IMG/VR virus record: IMGVR_UViG_3300008116_000011
Location: 1-64,000 of that record
Origin: a virus
Strand: one strand, 5' to 3'
Length of the DNA stretch: 64,000 nt
Made by a program: the position numbers and the translations under genes
Notes under the pieces: generated by a model
The model's database searches: none
What the model saw: only the letters and a program-made list of their open reading frames with translations
Told to the model about the DNA's origin: nothing
Shown here: positions 43,326 through 51,084 of the stretch, piece after piece
Layout: the number at the start of each line of letters is the position of its first letter
How positions within the stretch are numbered: the stretch's first letter is position 1

Positions 43326-43535
43326 TTATTTACTCAATTCTTTATCACACATTTCAATCAGCATTTCAGCCAACGGATCATCATTATCAATTATATCACC
43401 ATTCTCATCCATTACCTGGTAGTCATCATGAAGATCATTTTCGGCTAAACTAACACGATATTCCCTACCATCTTCACGTTCAATTGTGAAATGTACTGTT
43501 CTGTAACTTGCTTTGTCTGTGATTTCGTATTTCAT
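43326..43535 (-). CDS. Small acidic protein
   Basis: A 69-residue protein with a beta-rich N-terminal half (YRTVHFTIEREDGREYRVSL) and an acidic helix. Not recognised. It follows the upstream gene after 5 nt. Confidence 0.5.
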   Translation of the reverse strand: MKYEITDKASYRTVHFTIEREDGREYRVSLAENDLHDDYQVMDENGDIIDNDDPLAEMLIEMCDKELSK

Positions 43536-43540
43536 AGCTT

Positions 43541-43756
43541 TTATTTTATAAATTTAATTGCCAATGCTGTTTCTACCTTATCATATTCACCCATTGTAAT
43601 ATCCGACTTATATTCTTTAAGGACACTTAACACCGCTTTTTCGGCTTCATCAGCCGTGAACCCCTCCTTCAACATCAATATCCTACAACATTTATCGGCC
43701 ATTATGTAGACTTTCTTTAGGTCTTTAGGTAACCCTTTCAATAATTTTTTATCCAT
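43541..43756 (-). CDS. Small helical protein
   Basis: A 71-residue protein: MDKKLLKGLPKDLKKVY, with two Cys (KCCRI) in a helix and an acidic second half (EAEKAVLSVLKEYKSD). Not recognised. Confidence 0.5.
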   Translation of the reverse strand: MDKKLLKGLPKDLKKVYIMADKCCRILMLKEGFTADEAEKAVLSVLKEYKSDITMGEYDKVETALAIKFIK

Positions 43757-43767
43757 AACCTATATCT

Positions 43768-44052
43768 TTAATCTATCATTTCTTTAATCTTAAGTGCTCT
43801 AGCAGTTATATCCTCAATAAATTTCTTTGCTCTATCTACTGTTTTAGTGTAAGCCCAAAACTGACAATACTCTGAATCGAAAACAACGCCGGTACAATCT
43901 ATGTGCTTATTAATATACTCTTCTAAATCATAAGCACTTTCAAAATCTCTGAATCGATAGGCTTTAGCTATCTTACCTGTAATGGTGTACTCTTCTTTAC
44001 TTTCTTCTAACTTGAAAATAGTGAACCCGATTGGATAATTAATGTCTTGCAT
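43768..44052 (-). CDS. Small hypothetical protein
   Basis: A 94-residue mixed alpha/beta protein (MQDINYPIGFTIFKLEES, and a C-terminal helix AKKFIEDITARALK). It starts 16 nt after the -7 box of a TTTGGAAACC promoter. Confidence 0.55.
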   Translation of the reverse strand: MQDINYPIGFTIFKLEESKEEYTITGKIAKAYRFRDFESAYDLEEYINKHIDCTGVVFDSEYCQFWAYTKTVDRAKKFIEDITARALKIKEMID

Positions 44053-44067
44053 AACCTTTTATTTGAA

Positions 44068-44099
44068 CTAAATGTATAAACAATAATTTGGTTTCCAAA
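44068..44099 (-). promoter_or_regulatory. Early promoter (TTTGGAAACC, N19, TACATTTAG)
   Basis: Minus strand: TTTGGAAACCAAATTATTG, then TACATTTAG, a close match to the Bacteroidota consensus. It drives the gene at 44052. Confidence 0.65.
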
Positions 44100-44447
44100 T
44101 TAATGATTATCAGCCCATTTTCTACCTTCTTCCGTTGATGAATATAATACCTCACCATCATCACCTATACTCATCTTAACCATTCCTTTATCTACTAAAT
44201 TACCTAACGTATCACCTACTAATTTTTCAGTTGCTGTTCTAAATGTTTGTTCTAAATCAACATCAGATAAAGCATATGTCTTTTCTTCCCCGGTAATGTA
44301 GTGGAGGAATTTAACATTACATAGTTGTCTTATTTCAATACTCCAATAATCAATTACATCTTCAGGTAATCCATTATCGAATGTTTTTAAATCATTGATG
44401 ATTGCATCTGCATACTCATCACCGTTGCTGAAATTGAATTCCATCAT
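44100..44447 (-). CDS. Winged-helix-like small protein
   Basis: A 115-residue protein with a helical core, then a segment (VGDTLGNLVDKGMVKMSIGDDG) that resembles the recognition and wing part of winged-helix proteins, and a tail ending EEGRKWADNH. A transcription-regulatory role is possible but not shown. Confidence 0.45.
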   Translation of the reverse strand: MMEFNFSNGDEYADAIINDLKTFDNGLPEDVIDYWSIEIRQLCNVKFLHYITGEEKTYALSDVDLEQTFRTATEKLVGDTLGNLVDKGMVKMSIGDDGEVLYSSTEEGRKWADNH

Positions 44448-44449
44448 AA

Positions 44450-44566
44450 TTAATAGTTGTTTCTTCTAAATATAGAGGCTATTTCCTTAACCAATATTAA
44501 AATGAATATTCCCACAATTATAGCGGTTACAGGATAGTCATTCACTAATCTAAATAAATCTCTCAT
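44450..44566 (-). CDS. 38-residue membrane microprotein (candidate)
   Basis: MRDLFRLVNDYPVTAIIVGIF then ILILVKEIASIF and basic end: one membrane helix after a short amphipathic start. It begins about 10 nt after the upstream stop at 44577. Confidence 0.45.
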   Translation of the reverse strand: MRDLFRLVNDYPVTAIIVGIFILILVKEIASIFRRNNY

Positions 44567-44576
44567 TCAATTGAAT

Positions 44577-44840
44577 TTATGATTCTATATTTGGTTTTTC
44601 AGAAGGAGTTGGTTTACCAACTCCTAATCCTTCAAATTTAAGTAATGCATTTGCAATGTATAATTGAACTTTGTGTAGGTATTTCATTTGTTCAATTTCA
44701 GTAATCATTTTAAGACGATCTGATTCTTTAATTTTACTGTCTTTAAGAAAATCAAGGCAAATTGTTTTGGCTTGTTCTAATGTTTTTGCTTCGAAGACTT
44801 GTGTTGCAATTTTGTCGAGTGTTGATGTAAAATGTTTCAT
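44577..44840 (-). CDS. Small helical protein
   Basis: An 87-residue protein: MKHFTSTLDKIATQVF, a helical middle (LEQAKTICLDFLKDSK) and a Gly/Pro/Glu tail. Not recognised. A TTTGGAGAAACCC promoter precedes it. Confidence 0.55.
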   Translation of the reverse strand: MKHFTSTLDKIATQVFEAKTLEQAKTICLDFLKDSKIKESDRLKMITEIEQMKYLHKVQLYIANALLKFEGLGVGKPTPSEKPNIES

Positions 44841-44862
44841 ACTTATAATTTTATAAGATAAA

Positions 44863-44890
44863 GATAAATATGTTATTGGGTTTCTCCAAA
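44863..44890 (-). promoter_or_regulatory. Early promoter (TTTGGAGAAACCC -33 box)
   Basis: Minus strand: TTTGGAGAAACCCAATAAC, then ATATTTATC, 23 nt before the ATG at 44840. Confidence 0.55.
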
Positions 44891-44892
44891 CA

Positions 44893-45054
44893 TTATTCTG
44901 TGTATTTGTTATCTAAATCGACAACATTATTACTCCACCACTTTCTAAATTTATTTGTCTTTGATATTTTTACTAAACGTTCTGTAATTAATATAATTCC
45001 TATAAAAGTAGGAATCGAAATTAATACTAGTAATAGATAAATTTTAACTATCAT
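44893..45054 (-). CDS. 53-residue membrane microprotein
   Basis: MIVKIYLLLVLISIPTFIGII then a basic and aromatic part (KISKTNKFRKWWSNN) and acidic end. One membrane helix. It begins 5 nt after the upstream stop at 45060. Confidence 0.5.
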   Translation of the reverse strand: MIVKIYLLLVLISIPTFIGIILITERLVKISKTNKFRKWWSNNVVDLDNKYTE

Positions 45055-45059
45055 AATTT

Positions 45060-45614
45060 TTATTCTGCTAGGTATAATCTTAAACTATTGTATTTTGCTA
45101 CTGGGTTGTTTTCAGCTAGCATTTCATATTTGTTAAGTGTATGGTGGTAAGCATCTTTAACAGGTAAGTGAGAGACATTTCCTAACCATTGAGCGAATGA
45201 ATCATTTGATTCATCAACTACTGACTGTGGTGTACCAGGTAAACCACAGAACAAGGCTTCACTCACCTCACTAATAAACATGCCACTATAGAACCCCTTT
45301 AATTCATATTTCTTTACAAATTGATCAGCATTACACCAGATAAACATGTTTTGTTTCTTAGGAATTAAAGCATGTACTGTTTCACTATCAATAATGTAAG
45401 TTGGATAGTAATTATTTTCTCTAAAACGACCAACACCAAATAACCCCCATGGTGAACCATGACCCATCATCATTACACGATCATGTTCTTCAATCAACTT
45501 AATAATATCCGATTTTAACCCTTCTGTTAACACAGTAGTATTAGGTATATTTTCGTAAATCGGCTTTAAAAAGTCGGTTGTTCTGTCTTTGGGGTGTATA
45601 ACTAATGTTTTCAT
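45060..45614 (-). CDS. Caspase/CHAT-like fold protein
   Basis: The 184-residue protein begins MKTLVIHPKDRTTDFL and has H-D-R-V-M-M-M-G-H-G-S-P (44-55), with His and Gly as in the caspase catalytic His-Gly pair, and later I-W-C-N-A-D (about 92-97), with the Cys in the position expected of the nucleophile. Further conserved-looking parts are Y-S-G-M-F-I-S-E and NPVAKYNSLRLYL. I recall homologues in Bacteroidota phages without annotation. A peptidase role is inferred from the motifs. It could be an inactive fold. Confidence 0.55.
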   Translation of the reverse strand: MKTLVIHPKDRTTDFLKPIYENIPNTTVLTEGLKSDIIKLIEEHDRVMMMGHGSPWGLFGVGRFRENNYYPTYIIDSETVHALIPKKQNMFIWCNADQFVKKYELKGFYSGMFISEVSEALFCGLPGTPQSVVDESNDSFAQWLGNVSHLPVKDAYHHTLNKYEMLAENNPVAKYNSLRLYLAE

Positions 45615-45616
45615 TT

Positions 45617-45907
45617 TTATCTTTTAATCAACGACTCAGATATTAATCCTACTCCCATGTATATAAGTTGTCCTGCAAGAAATAGTTTATAGAAAATTTC
45701 AATTTGATTGTATTCCACTAAATGGTAAATACCAACAATATACACTAAAGACAATATAAATGAAAGATTAACTAACACTCCAACTCTAAGTTTAAAAAGA
45801 TTATCGTCTTTAGTATTCCATAATAATTTAACTATACCTGATGTAGCAGCAAAATATATTAATATAAATCCTAAACTAGTAAGAAACGATTTTAAGTCTT
45901 TATTCAT
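45617..45907 (-). CDS. Three-helix membrane protein
   Basis: A 96-residue protein with three membrane segments (SLGFILIYFAATSGIVKLLW; VNLSFILSLVYIVGIYHL; FYKLFLAGQLIYMGVGLI), directly upstream of the caspase-like gene. Superinfection immunity or lysis control are possible roles without support. Confidence 0.55.
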   Translation of the reverse strand: MNKDLKSFLTSLGFILIYFAATSGIVKLLWNTKDDNLFKLRVGVLVNLSFILSLVYIVGIYHLVEYNQIEIFYKLFLAGQLIYMGVGLISESLIKR

Positions 45908-45948
45908 AACCTTTTTTATTTACTTAAATATAAGATAACTTATTGGGT

Positions 45949-46167
45949 TTAGGACTTCTCCTCAGGAATATCTAACATTTCATCTCCAGTAAGTATTCCT
46001 TTATCTTTTAATGTTTTAGTGATAGTGAAATTAATTAATGAAGCAACAAGTTGGTTACTTTTCATTACTTCTACTACTGCTTCTAACTTACGAATCTTAT
46101 ACATACAAAATCCAAAACCAACAACACTGATGATGTTGTACAATTCCTGTAACCCAATTTCTATCAT
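45949..46167 (-). CDS. Small membrane-associated protein
   Basis: A 72-residue protein with one hydrophobic segment near the N-terminus (LYNIISVVGFGFCMYKI) and an acidic tail. A degenerate promoter (AAACCCAATAAGTTATCT, TATATTTAAG on the minus strand, 45915-45945) belongs to the next gene downstream. Confidence 0.5.
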   Translation of the reverse strand: MIEIGLQELYNIISVVGFGFCMYKIRKLEAVVEVMKSNQLVASLINFTITKTLKDKGILTGDEMLDIPEEKS

Positions 46168-46184
46168 TTGTTTATTTTTATATT

Positions 46185-46427
46185 TTAATATTCATCATCA
46201 TAATCATTACCATCATAATAGTTATTTATATCCTTTAAAGATAAAATACTATCCCCCTCACTAACTAAGTTGTGCAATATTCCTTCATCTTCATTTTCAG
46301 TAGCCCAATCTATAAGGTCATCTAAATTATCTACCTCTGCTTCTTCAAATGCATTATCAAGAACAGTATTCCACATCTCATCATCAATGAGTTGCTCATG
46401 AATTTCTAAAAGTTGATCAATAATCAT
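46185..46427 (-). CDS. Strongly acidic small protein
   Basis: An 80-residue, Asp/Glu-rich protein (MIIDQLLEIHEQLIDDEMWNT), ending YYDGNDYDDEY. High negative charge suggests a DNA-mimic or inhibitor of a DNA- or RNA-binding host protein, which is inference only. Confidence 0.55.
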   Translation of the reverse strand: MIIDQLLEIHEQLIDDEMWNTVLDNAFEEAEVDNLDDLIDWATENEDEGILHNLVSEGDSILSLKDINNYYDGNDYDDEY

Positions 46428-46456
46428 CGTTTTTAAATTTAGGATAAATATACTGG

Positions 46457-46909
46457 CTATTGTTCAAGTATCCAACTACATTCATTAAAAGCTCTTTCAA
46501 TATTTCTTTTAGCAAAGTCTTCTGCTTGTAACTCATAAGGATTCTTCCAATAACCATATTTGTCTAATAATTCAAAATACACTTTCATATCTTGAGTATA
46601 ATGACAAAACTCATGTAATAATGAATGTGTTAAAGATTTTACTGTTTTATTTCGTTTTAAATGGATTGTAATTAAATTATCTTCTTTCACCCAATCAGCA
46701 ACACCAATAAAATGCTTTGTATTGCGTCTTAAAACATTAACTCCTGGTTTGCGTTTCGGTGCTTTATATCTGTATATTTTAAATTTGATTTTTTTATGGT
46801 ATGGTTTGTGGTACTCCTTATGTAATAAGTTAAGTACTTCTTTAACATAAGCAATTAAAACCTTTCTCGGTAGTTTGCGAGTACGAGTATATAAAGATAT
46901 ATTGCTCAT
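46457..46909 (-). CDS. Zincin metallopeptidase (HEFCH)
   Basis: Starting at MSNISLYTRTRK gives 150 residues. The frame begins at a TTG three codons earlier. The motif H-E-F-C-H-Y-T-Q-D near residue 99 is a HExxH zinc site, with a later E-L-Q-A-E-D-F-A as a candidate third ligand (gluzincin-like). Upstream is a basic domain. Similar small phage zincins exist. The substrate is unknown. Confidence 0.7.
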   Translation of the reverse strand: MSNISLYTRTRKLPRKVLIAYVKEVLNLLHKEYHKPYHKKIKFKIYRYKAPKRKPGVNVLRRNTKHFIGVADWVKEDNLITIHLKRNKTVKSLTHSLLHEFCHYTQDMKVYFELLDKYGYWKNPYELQAEDFAKRNIERAFNECSWILEQ

Positions 46910-46964
46910 AAGGATCAATTTTCATGTCTAAATATATAAACATGAACTTAACCCTTAAAATTAT

Positions 46965-47117
46965 TTACTCAGATTTTTGATCAGATAACCAAGCGTAATA
47001 TGCTTCTTCCTCGTTTTGTTGATTTAACCATTCATCATATTGATAATCAGCATCAATTGTATCAGGCCATAAATCAATGTATCTATCTACCAAAAGCGCT
47101 TCTTTGATTTTACTCAT
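46965..47117 (-). CDS. 50-residue acidic microprotein
   Basis: MSKIKEALLVDRYIDLWPD then IDADYQYDEWLNQQNEEEAYY and a short tail. It has no hydrophobic segment, and its many Asp/Glu/Trp/Tyr residues suggest a soluble protein. The promoter fused to the terminator at 47150 precedes it. Confidence 0.5.
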   Translation of the reverse strand: MSKIKEALLVDRYIDLWPDTIDADYQYDEWLNQQNEEEAYYAWLSDQKSE

Positions 47118-47149
47118 ATTATTTAATTTTATAGTGTAAAGTTAAAATT

Positions 47150-47173
47150 GGGAGCTTGGTTTCCCAAACTCCC
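47150..47173 (-). terminator. Fused terminator and -33 box after the 47.2-kb gene
   Basis: A 10-bp stem (GGGAGTTTGG/CCAAGCTCCC on the minus strand) with a GAAA loop follows the stop at 47194. Its TTTGGGAAACC lies 20 nt upstream of TAACTTTACAC, so the hairpin also supplies the -33 box of the next promoter (gene 47117). Confidence 0.7.
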
Positions 47174-47193
47174 TATTATAACAACACAATTAA

Positions 47194-48522
47194 CTAATTA
47201 ATAGGTATAACTCCATTTCGCTCATAGTCTCTTACATAAACGTAAGGTTTTAAAATTTCATCAAATTTATTTTTTATAGTTAACCATTCATTTTCATCAA
47301 ATGATAACATATCTTCTAAATTATATTTTTTAATTTTTTCAGGACCGTAATAATATATGTAAAATTCTCTATTTAATTTTACTATTTCTTTTCTATCTAA
47401 TATAACAGGATGTTCCCAAATTCTATGTAAATTTTCATACATTTCCTTAATAAAAGGCCATTCTTCTGTTTTATAATTAAAATCATTTTCTAAACCATAC
47501 ACTTGTATTTTATTAGGCCCATACCACCAAATAAGATACTCTCTCTGAGCCTCAATAAATTCTTTTCTTGTTTGTGTTTGGATAAACCATCCATTTATAA
47601 ATTTAGAATATGCAACAGATGGATCATTATCTGGGCGGCGTTCATGCCATACTATTCCACGATAAGCAATAAGAGTTACATCATGAAACCTAGCAAACAT
47701 TTCAGAAGTAAATGATGATGTAAATTCATGACCAACTATACCATCATGCATTCGAGCTGATAATTTAGTTCTGTAGTGTAATCTTACTAATTCATTCCAA
47801 AAGTTATAATACTTTAGTAATAAGTTTTTATCTTGAAAAAGATAACCAATTAGAAAACCATCAAGATCAAGATCACCATCGTATGTTTTTACTTCAGGAT
47901 TTAAATTGCCATCTAAAAATATAAATTTAAAATTAGGAGCCTGCTTAGAAGTATCAAACCCCATTGAATGCATAAGATTTTCAATACCTGTCACTGCTGA
48001 GTTTTCTCCTTTTATTCGCTTTACAAATTCATTATGTGGATATCCATTTGAAAGTCTATTTGGATGGCCTATAATTATATTTTCACTACATTCAGGAGCA
48101 TTAAAATGTTTTTTAAATTCTTCAAAGGCAGTATACATTCCTGCATTAGTAATGTAACACCCAATATCACATAAGATAAAATTTGTTATATCGTTTTCAG
48201 CACACCATTTTATCCCATGTCTTATAATTCCAATAGGAAAGCTATGCCATATTTTACCTATTTCTTTAAAGTATTCATCTTCATCTGTGATGCATAGAAT
48301 AGGTTCATTTATTCTATCTTCATCTGTTCGTAATGTTTCTAGATCAACTACTATTAATTTACAAGGTACAGAAACATTATCTAGTAATTGGGGTGTATTA
48401 GTTATAATTACTACGTTAACTTCTTTAGGAGCTGTTTGTAGCATTTTAACTAATGAATTTATATAAGGAGGACCTATTAATGTATAGACAAAATGAAAAT
48501 TTTCTATGGGACTTAACTTCAT
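47194..48522 (-). CDS. Glycosyltransferase-like protein
   Basis: Starting at MKLSPIENFHFVYTL gives 442 residues. The upstream reading frame runs through a terminator and is rejected. The first half is alpha/beta (VVIITNTPQLLD, then FILCDIGCYITN), with D-x-D-type acidic pairs, and resembles nucleotide-sugar-dependent transferases. The end is Arg/Lys/aromatic-rich with repeated YYGPEKI-like segments (WYGPNKI, YYGPEKI). Substrate unknown. Confidence 0.6.
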   Translation of the reverse strand: MKLSPIENFHFVYTLIGPPYINSLVKMLQTAPKEVNVVIITNTPQLLDNVSVPCKLIVVDLETLRTDEDRINEPILCITDEDEYFKEIGKIWHSFPIGIIRHGIKWCAENDITNFILCDIGCYITNAGMYTAFEEFKKHFNAPECSENIIIGHPNRLSNGYPHNEFVKRIKGENSAVTGIENLMHSMGFDTSKQAPNFKFIFLDGNLNPEVKTYDGDLDLDGFLIGYLFQDKNLLLKYYNFWNELVRLHYRTKLSARMHDGIVGHEFTSSFTSEMFARFHDVTLIAYRGIVWHERRPDNDPSVAYSKFINGWFIQTQTRKEFIEAQREYLIWWYGPNKIQVYGLENDFNYKTEEWPFIKEMYENLHRIWEHPVILDRKEIVKLNREFYIYYYGPEKIKKYNLEDMLSFDENEWLTIKNKFDEILKPYVYVRDYERNGVIPIN

Positions 48523-48549
48523 ATTATTTTGCAATAAATACATAAAATA

Positions 48550-48570
48550 GGGATCTAGTTTCCTAGACCC
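48550..48570 (-). terminator. Terminator after the DUF932 gene
   Basis: Stem GGGTCTAG/CTAGATCCC (one bulged base) with a GAAA loop, followed by TATTTTATG on the minus strand. The downstream TATTTATTG may be the -7 box for the glycosyltransferase. Confidence 0.7.
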
Positions 48571-48591
48571 CATATTATGACAACACAACTA

Positions 48592-49383
48592 TCAATTAAC
48601 ATATTCTTCGGCTAATTGCCACAATTCACCATTGAATTGCATATCTGCTGTAAAGTTTTTAAGCGCTCTAACTTTACGTGTTTTTCTCCCGTTATTGTAA
48701 TTAATACCTCCGTTTACTAATTTCTCTTGAATGCGATTAAATACATTCCATAAATTAGCACCGTTATCTTCATTACGCTCAGAGGCAAGTAACTCTATTA
48801 CATCTATTTGAATGTTTTTATTTTTCCAACGCAATGCTGCTGCTTTTAAAGCAAATTCAGTCATTTGTTCATCACTCAATGGAGTATCTCTAAATGTATT
48901 AATCTTTTGAACAAGGTTAGGTAATGAATTGATCATTGCTAATACTTGCTCACGAAGCGCTTCAAACGTATAACCCATATGACGAATTGCTACATTACTA
49001 AATTCACTATCAGCAATTACAAGTCCATTTGAGCATACTAAACGATATAATCCTACTCTCAAATGAAATGCATTTTTACCATCATGACTATTAGTCAATA
49101 GTAATTCAGGAAATACATCGTCACCATCATTTCCCTTAATCATGATGTTTTGATTTTGGAAACGAATAATATGTTTTTGATACCCTTTACCTCTACGTGC
49201 TTTAACTTCTTGAGCACTTACTGGTGTCCACCCTAGCTCAATCATGTCTTCAATTACTTGAGACGTTGGGATGTGGGTGTAATTAGTTGATACATTAGGT
49301 GCTGATGCAAGTGTGAATGCACTTGAACACATTCTTTGAATTTCTTGCAAACTCATTGGTTCGCGTTTGTTTGTAATTGTCAT
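48592..49383 (-). CDS. DUF932-family protein
   Basis: Starting at MTITNKREPMSLQEI gives 263 residues. The centre contains E-L-L-L-T-N-S-H-D-G, V-G-L-Y-R-L-V-C-S-N-G-L-V-I-A-D and I-R-H-M-G-Y, which is the signature of DUF932 (YfjQ-like). The family is frequent on phages and plasmids, with no settled function. A TTTGGAAACC promoter lies 20 nt upstream and a hairpin terminator follows. Confidence 0.85.
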   Translation of the reverse strand: MTITNKREPMSLQEIQRMCSSAFTLASAPNVSTNYTHIPTSQVIEDMIELGWTPVSAQEVKARRGKGYQKHIIRFQNQNIMIKGNDGDDVFPELLLTNSHDGKNAFHLRVGLYRLVCSNGLVIADSEFSNVAIRHMGYTFEALREQVLAMINSLPNLVQKINTFRDTPLSDEQMTEFALKAAALRWKNKNIQIDVIELLASERNEDNGANLWNVFNRIQEKLVNGGINYNNGRKTRKVRALKNFTADMQFNGELWQLAEEYVN

Positions 49384-49402
49384 AACCGTTTTTTTAATTG
49401 TG

Positions 49403-49437
49403 CTATAAATATACAACTATAAAATCAGGTTTCCAAA
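49403..49437 (-). promoter_or_regulatory. Early promoter (TTTGGAAACC, N20, TATATTTA)
   Basis: Minus strand: TTTGGAAACCTGATTTTATA, then TATATTTATAG, 20 nt before the ATG at 49383. Confidence 0.65.
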
Positions 49438-49438
49438 C

Positions 49439-50137
49439 TTAATCTCTTTTAGGTAAGAATACAGAATTAGGATCTTCTATTTTTAATCGTTCTAATTTTT
49501 CAATAGATGTAGGTCCTAAATCACCATCAACACTAATATATCTATCTAATAAATAAAATTTATTCTGTGCTGGACCTGAATATCCTTCTTCCTCTTGTAT
49601 AAAATGGATATTTTCTTCTGTTATTGTTTTTTTTAACCCTGGATATATTTGGTTGTGGAAGTGTCCGGCAAATGGTGGATTTTCAGGGTCAAGTATTGCT
49701 TGGCGAAATGAGTCTAGGTATTTGAAAGGCAATGCATAGAAGTTATCACAGGTAAAATATCTACCATCATAGAAATGATGTATTTCTCTAAATAGGAAAT
49801 TAAATTTATTAAAATCAATATTAAATGAAGATACCTTATCTAGAAATACAATATCAGGCCTTGTAAATATGATAAAATCAAGATCTTCATTTTGCACCAA
49901 TTCAATACTTTTTAATGTTCTACGTTGAAGGTGAAAAGTCAAAATTGATTCAGCCCACTTTTCAGGTTTGTAAAATTCTAATATCTCAGGAGTTATTTCA
50001 TTAGTACTTAAATATATTTTTGTTTCATGACCGGACCAACAGTTTATTAAATTTTCTTTAATATTATCTTTAGTTCGTCTCCAATCTCTATTTCTTAATC
50101 TAGAAACAAGACCAGTCAACACAATCCCTATCTTCAT
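49439..50137 (-). CDS. Glycosyltransferase-like protein
   Basis: The 232-residue protein begins MKIGIVLTGLVSRLRNRD and contains L-D-F-I-I-F-T-R-P-D-I-V-F-L-D (about 85-99), an Rossmann-type strand with a possible acidic sugar-nucleotide site, followed by FYDGRYFTCDNFYAL. Similar proteins occur in large viruses as unassigned glycosyltransferases. The next gene starts one base upstream of its end. Confidence 0.6.
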   Translation of the reverse strand: MKIGIVLTGLVSRLRNRDWRRTKDNIKENLINCWSGHETKIYLSTNEITPEILEFYKPEKWAESILTFHLQRRTLKSIELVQNEDLDFIIFTRPDIVFLDKVSSFNIDFNKFNFLFREIHHFYDGRYFTCDNFYALPFKYLDSFRQAILDPENPPFAGHFHNQIYPGLKKTITEENIHFIQEEEGYSGPAQNKFYLLDRYISVDGDLGPTSIEKLERLKIEDPNSVFLPKRD

Positions 50138-50433
50138 TACTTAGTTTTATTTAAATAAGCAGTAAATGAGGCAATGAATACTTCTACAGGCATATTAGCA
50201 CCATTAAGTTTTTCCTCTTTAACCCATTTACTCATTAATTGCTTTATTTCTTCTGTGTAATCTGTTTTTAATTTTTCAGAGTACAAATAAGCATCATGTA
50301 ATTCATCTTGTAGATGTTGAATCCATTCTAATACAGTAAGATCATTTCTATCAAGATCAGTTCCGTATTTTTTATTTCCCATTTCCGCTCTTGTTTTAAA
50401 GCGGTTTATTACTCTAGTTACTATACTATCCAT
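50137..50433 (-). CDS. MazG-like helical phage protein
   Basis: The 98-residue helical protein has R-A-E-M-G-N-K-K-Y-G-T-D-L-D-R-x-D-L and H-L-Q-D-E-L-H-D-A-Y-L-Y, which resemble MazG-type NTP pyrophosphohydrolases (E-x2-D/E-x-A metal motif). These clean non-canonical nucleotides or modulate ppGpp. Length is close to minimal MazG domains. Confidence 0.6.
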   Translation of the reverse strand: MDSIVTRVINRFKTRAEMGNKKYGTDLDRNDLTVLEWIQHLQDELHDAYLYSEKLKTDYTEEIKQLMSKWVKEEKLNGANMPVEVFIASFTAYLNKTK

Positions 50434-50436
50434 AAA

Positions 50437-51069
50437 CTATTTTATTTTAAATTTAAAACCAGTAATTTGCTCAACCACCTTTAGATCAACCTCATTATTT
50501 TTTAGACCGTCTGCTTTAGTATTATTATTATCAAATAAATAAGCCTCGTAAGTGTTCATTCGCTTATTGTAAATTACCTTCCAACATTGTTTAGGTATAG
50601 ACATTTTACCTATTTTCCTTACTTCACCTATAGCCCCAGCCCAAATATAAAGCGAATCATATTTACTAGCATCCTCACGTGTCATTGATTCTAATACTTT
50701 CCAATCACCTCTATTAAGTTGTGGTGTTTGAGGAATCATATTTGAAAAGTAAAATGATTCTCTCATTTTATCTATATCACAACCACCATCAGCAGCAGGA
50801 AATACATGACCACGATCAAATCCTGAGCCGTTGTAGTGTTGTTGTAAATTAGTGTGTTCAGATAATTGTGGGTCAGGTTCAAAATTGTCTGTTCGTTTTA
50901 CTTTAGTATCACAACTAATCATTTTCCTTGTTAACCACCACTCAACCTTAACAGGATATTGTTTTGATTTGCTGTAGGTTGTTTTGTAGGCTTTATGGAT
51001 AATAGTAACTGTATCTTGAGCTGATGCTTCAAGATTAATGAATATGAGAATTGATAGTAGGTATTTCAC
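50437..51069 (-). CDS. Secreted DNA/RNA non-specific nuclease
   Basis: The 210-residue protein has a signal peptide (MKYLLSILIFINLEASA) and the NUC domain motif D-R-G-H (residues 85-88, catalytic His) with N-M-I-P-Q-T-P-Q-L-N-R-G-D-W and W-K-V-L-E downstream. Such enzymes (Serratia nuclease family) cut DNA and RNA with one metal ion. It would act in the periplasm or outside. The neighbours are small membrane genes. Similar nuclease genes occur on other phages and on Bacteroidota chromosomes. Confidence 0.85.
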   Translation of the reverse strand: MKYLLSILIFINLEASAQDTVTIIHKAYKTTYSKSKQYPVKVEWWLTRKMISCDTKVKRTDNFEPDPQLSEHTNLQQHYNGSGFDRGHVFPAADGGCDIDKMRESFYFSNMIPQTPQLNRGDWKVLESMTREDASKYDSLYIWAGAIGEVRKIGKMSIPKQCWKVIYNKRMNTYEAYLFDNNNTKADGLKNNEVDLKVVEQITGFKFKIK

Positions 51070-51084
51070 CTTTATAAATATTCC

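Noticed and set aside
47194-48588. Start of the 47.2-kb transferase at 48588
   Set aside because: The extra N-terminus would be translated from a terminator hairpin. MKLSP at 48522 has the normal leader.
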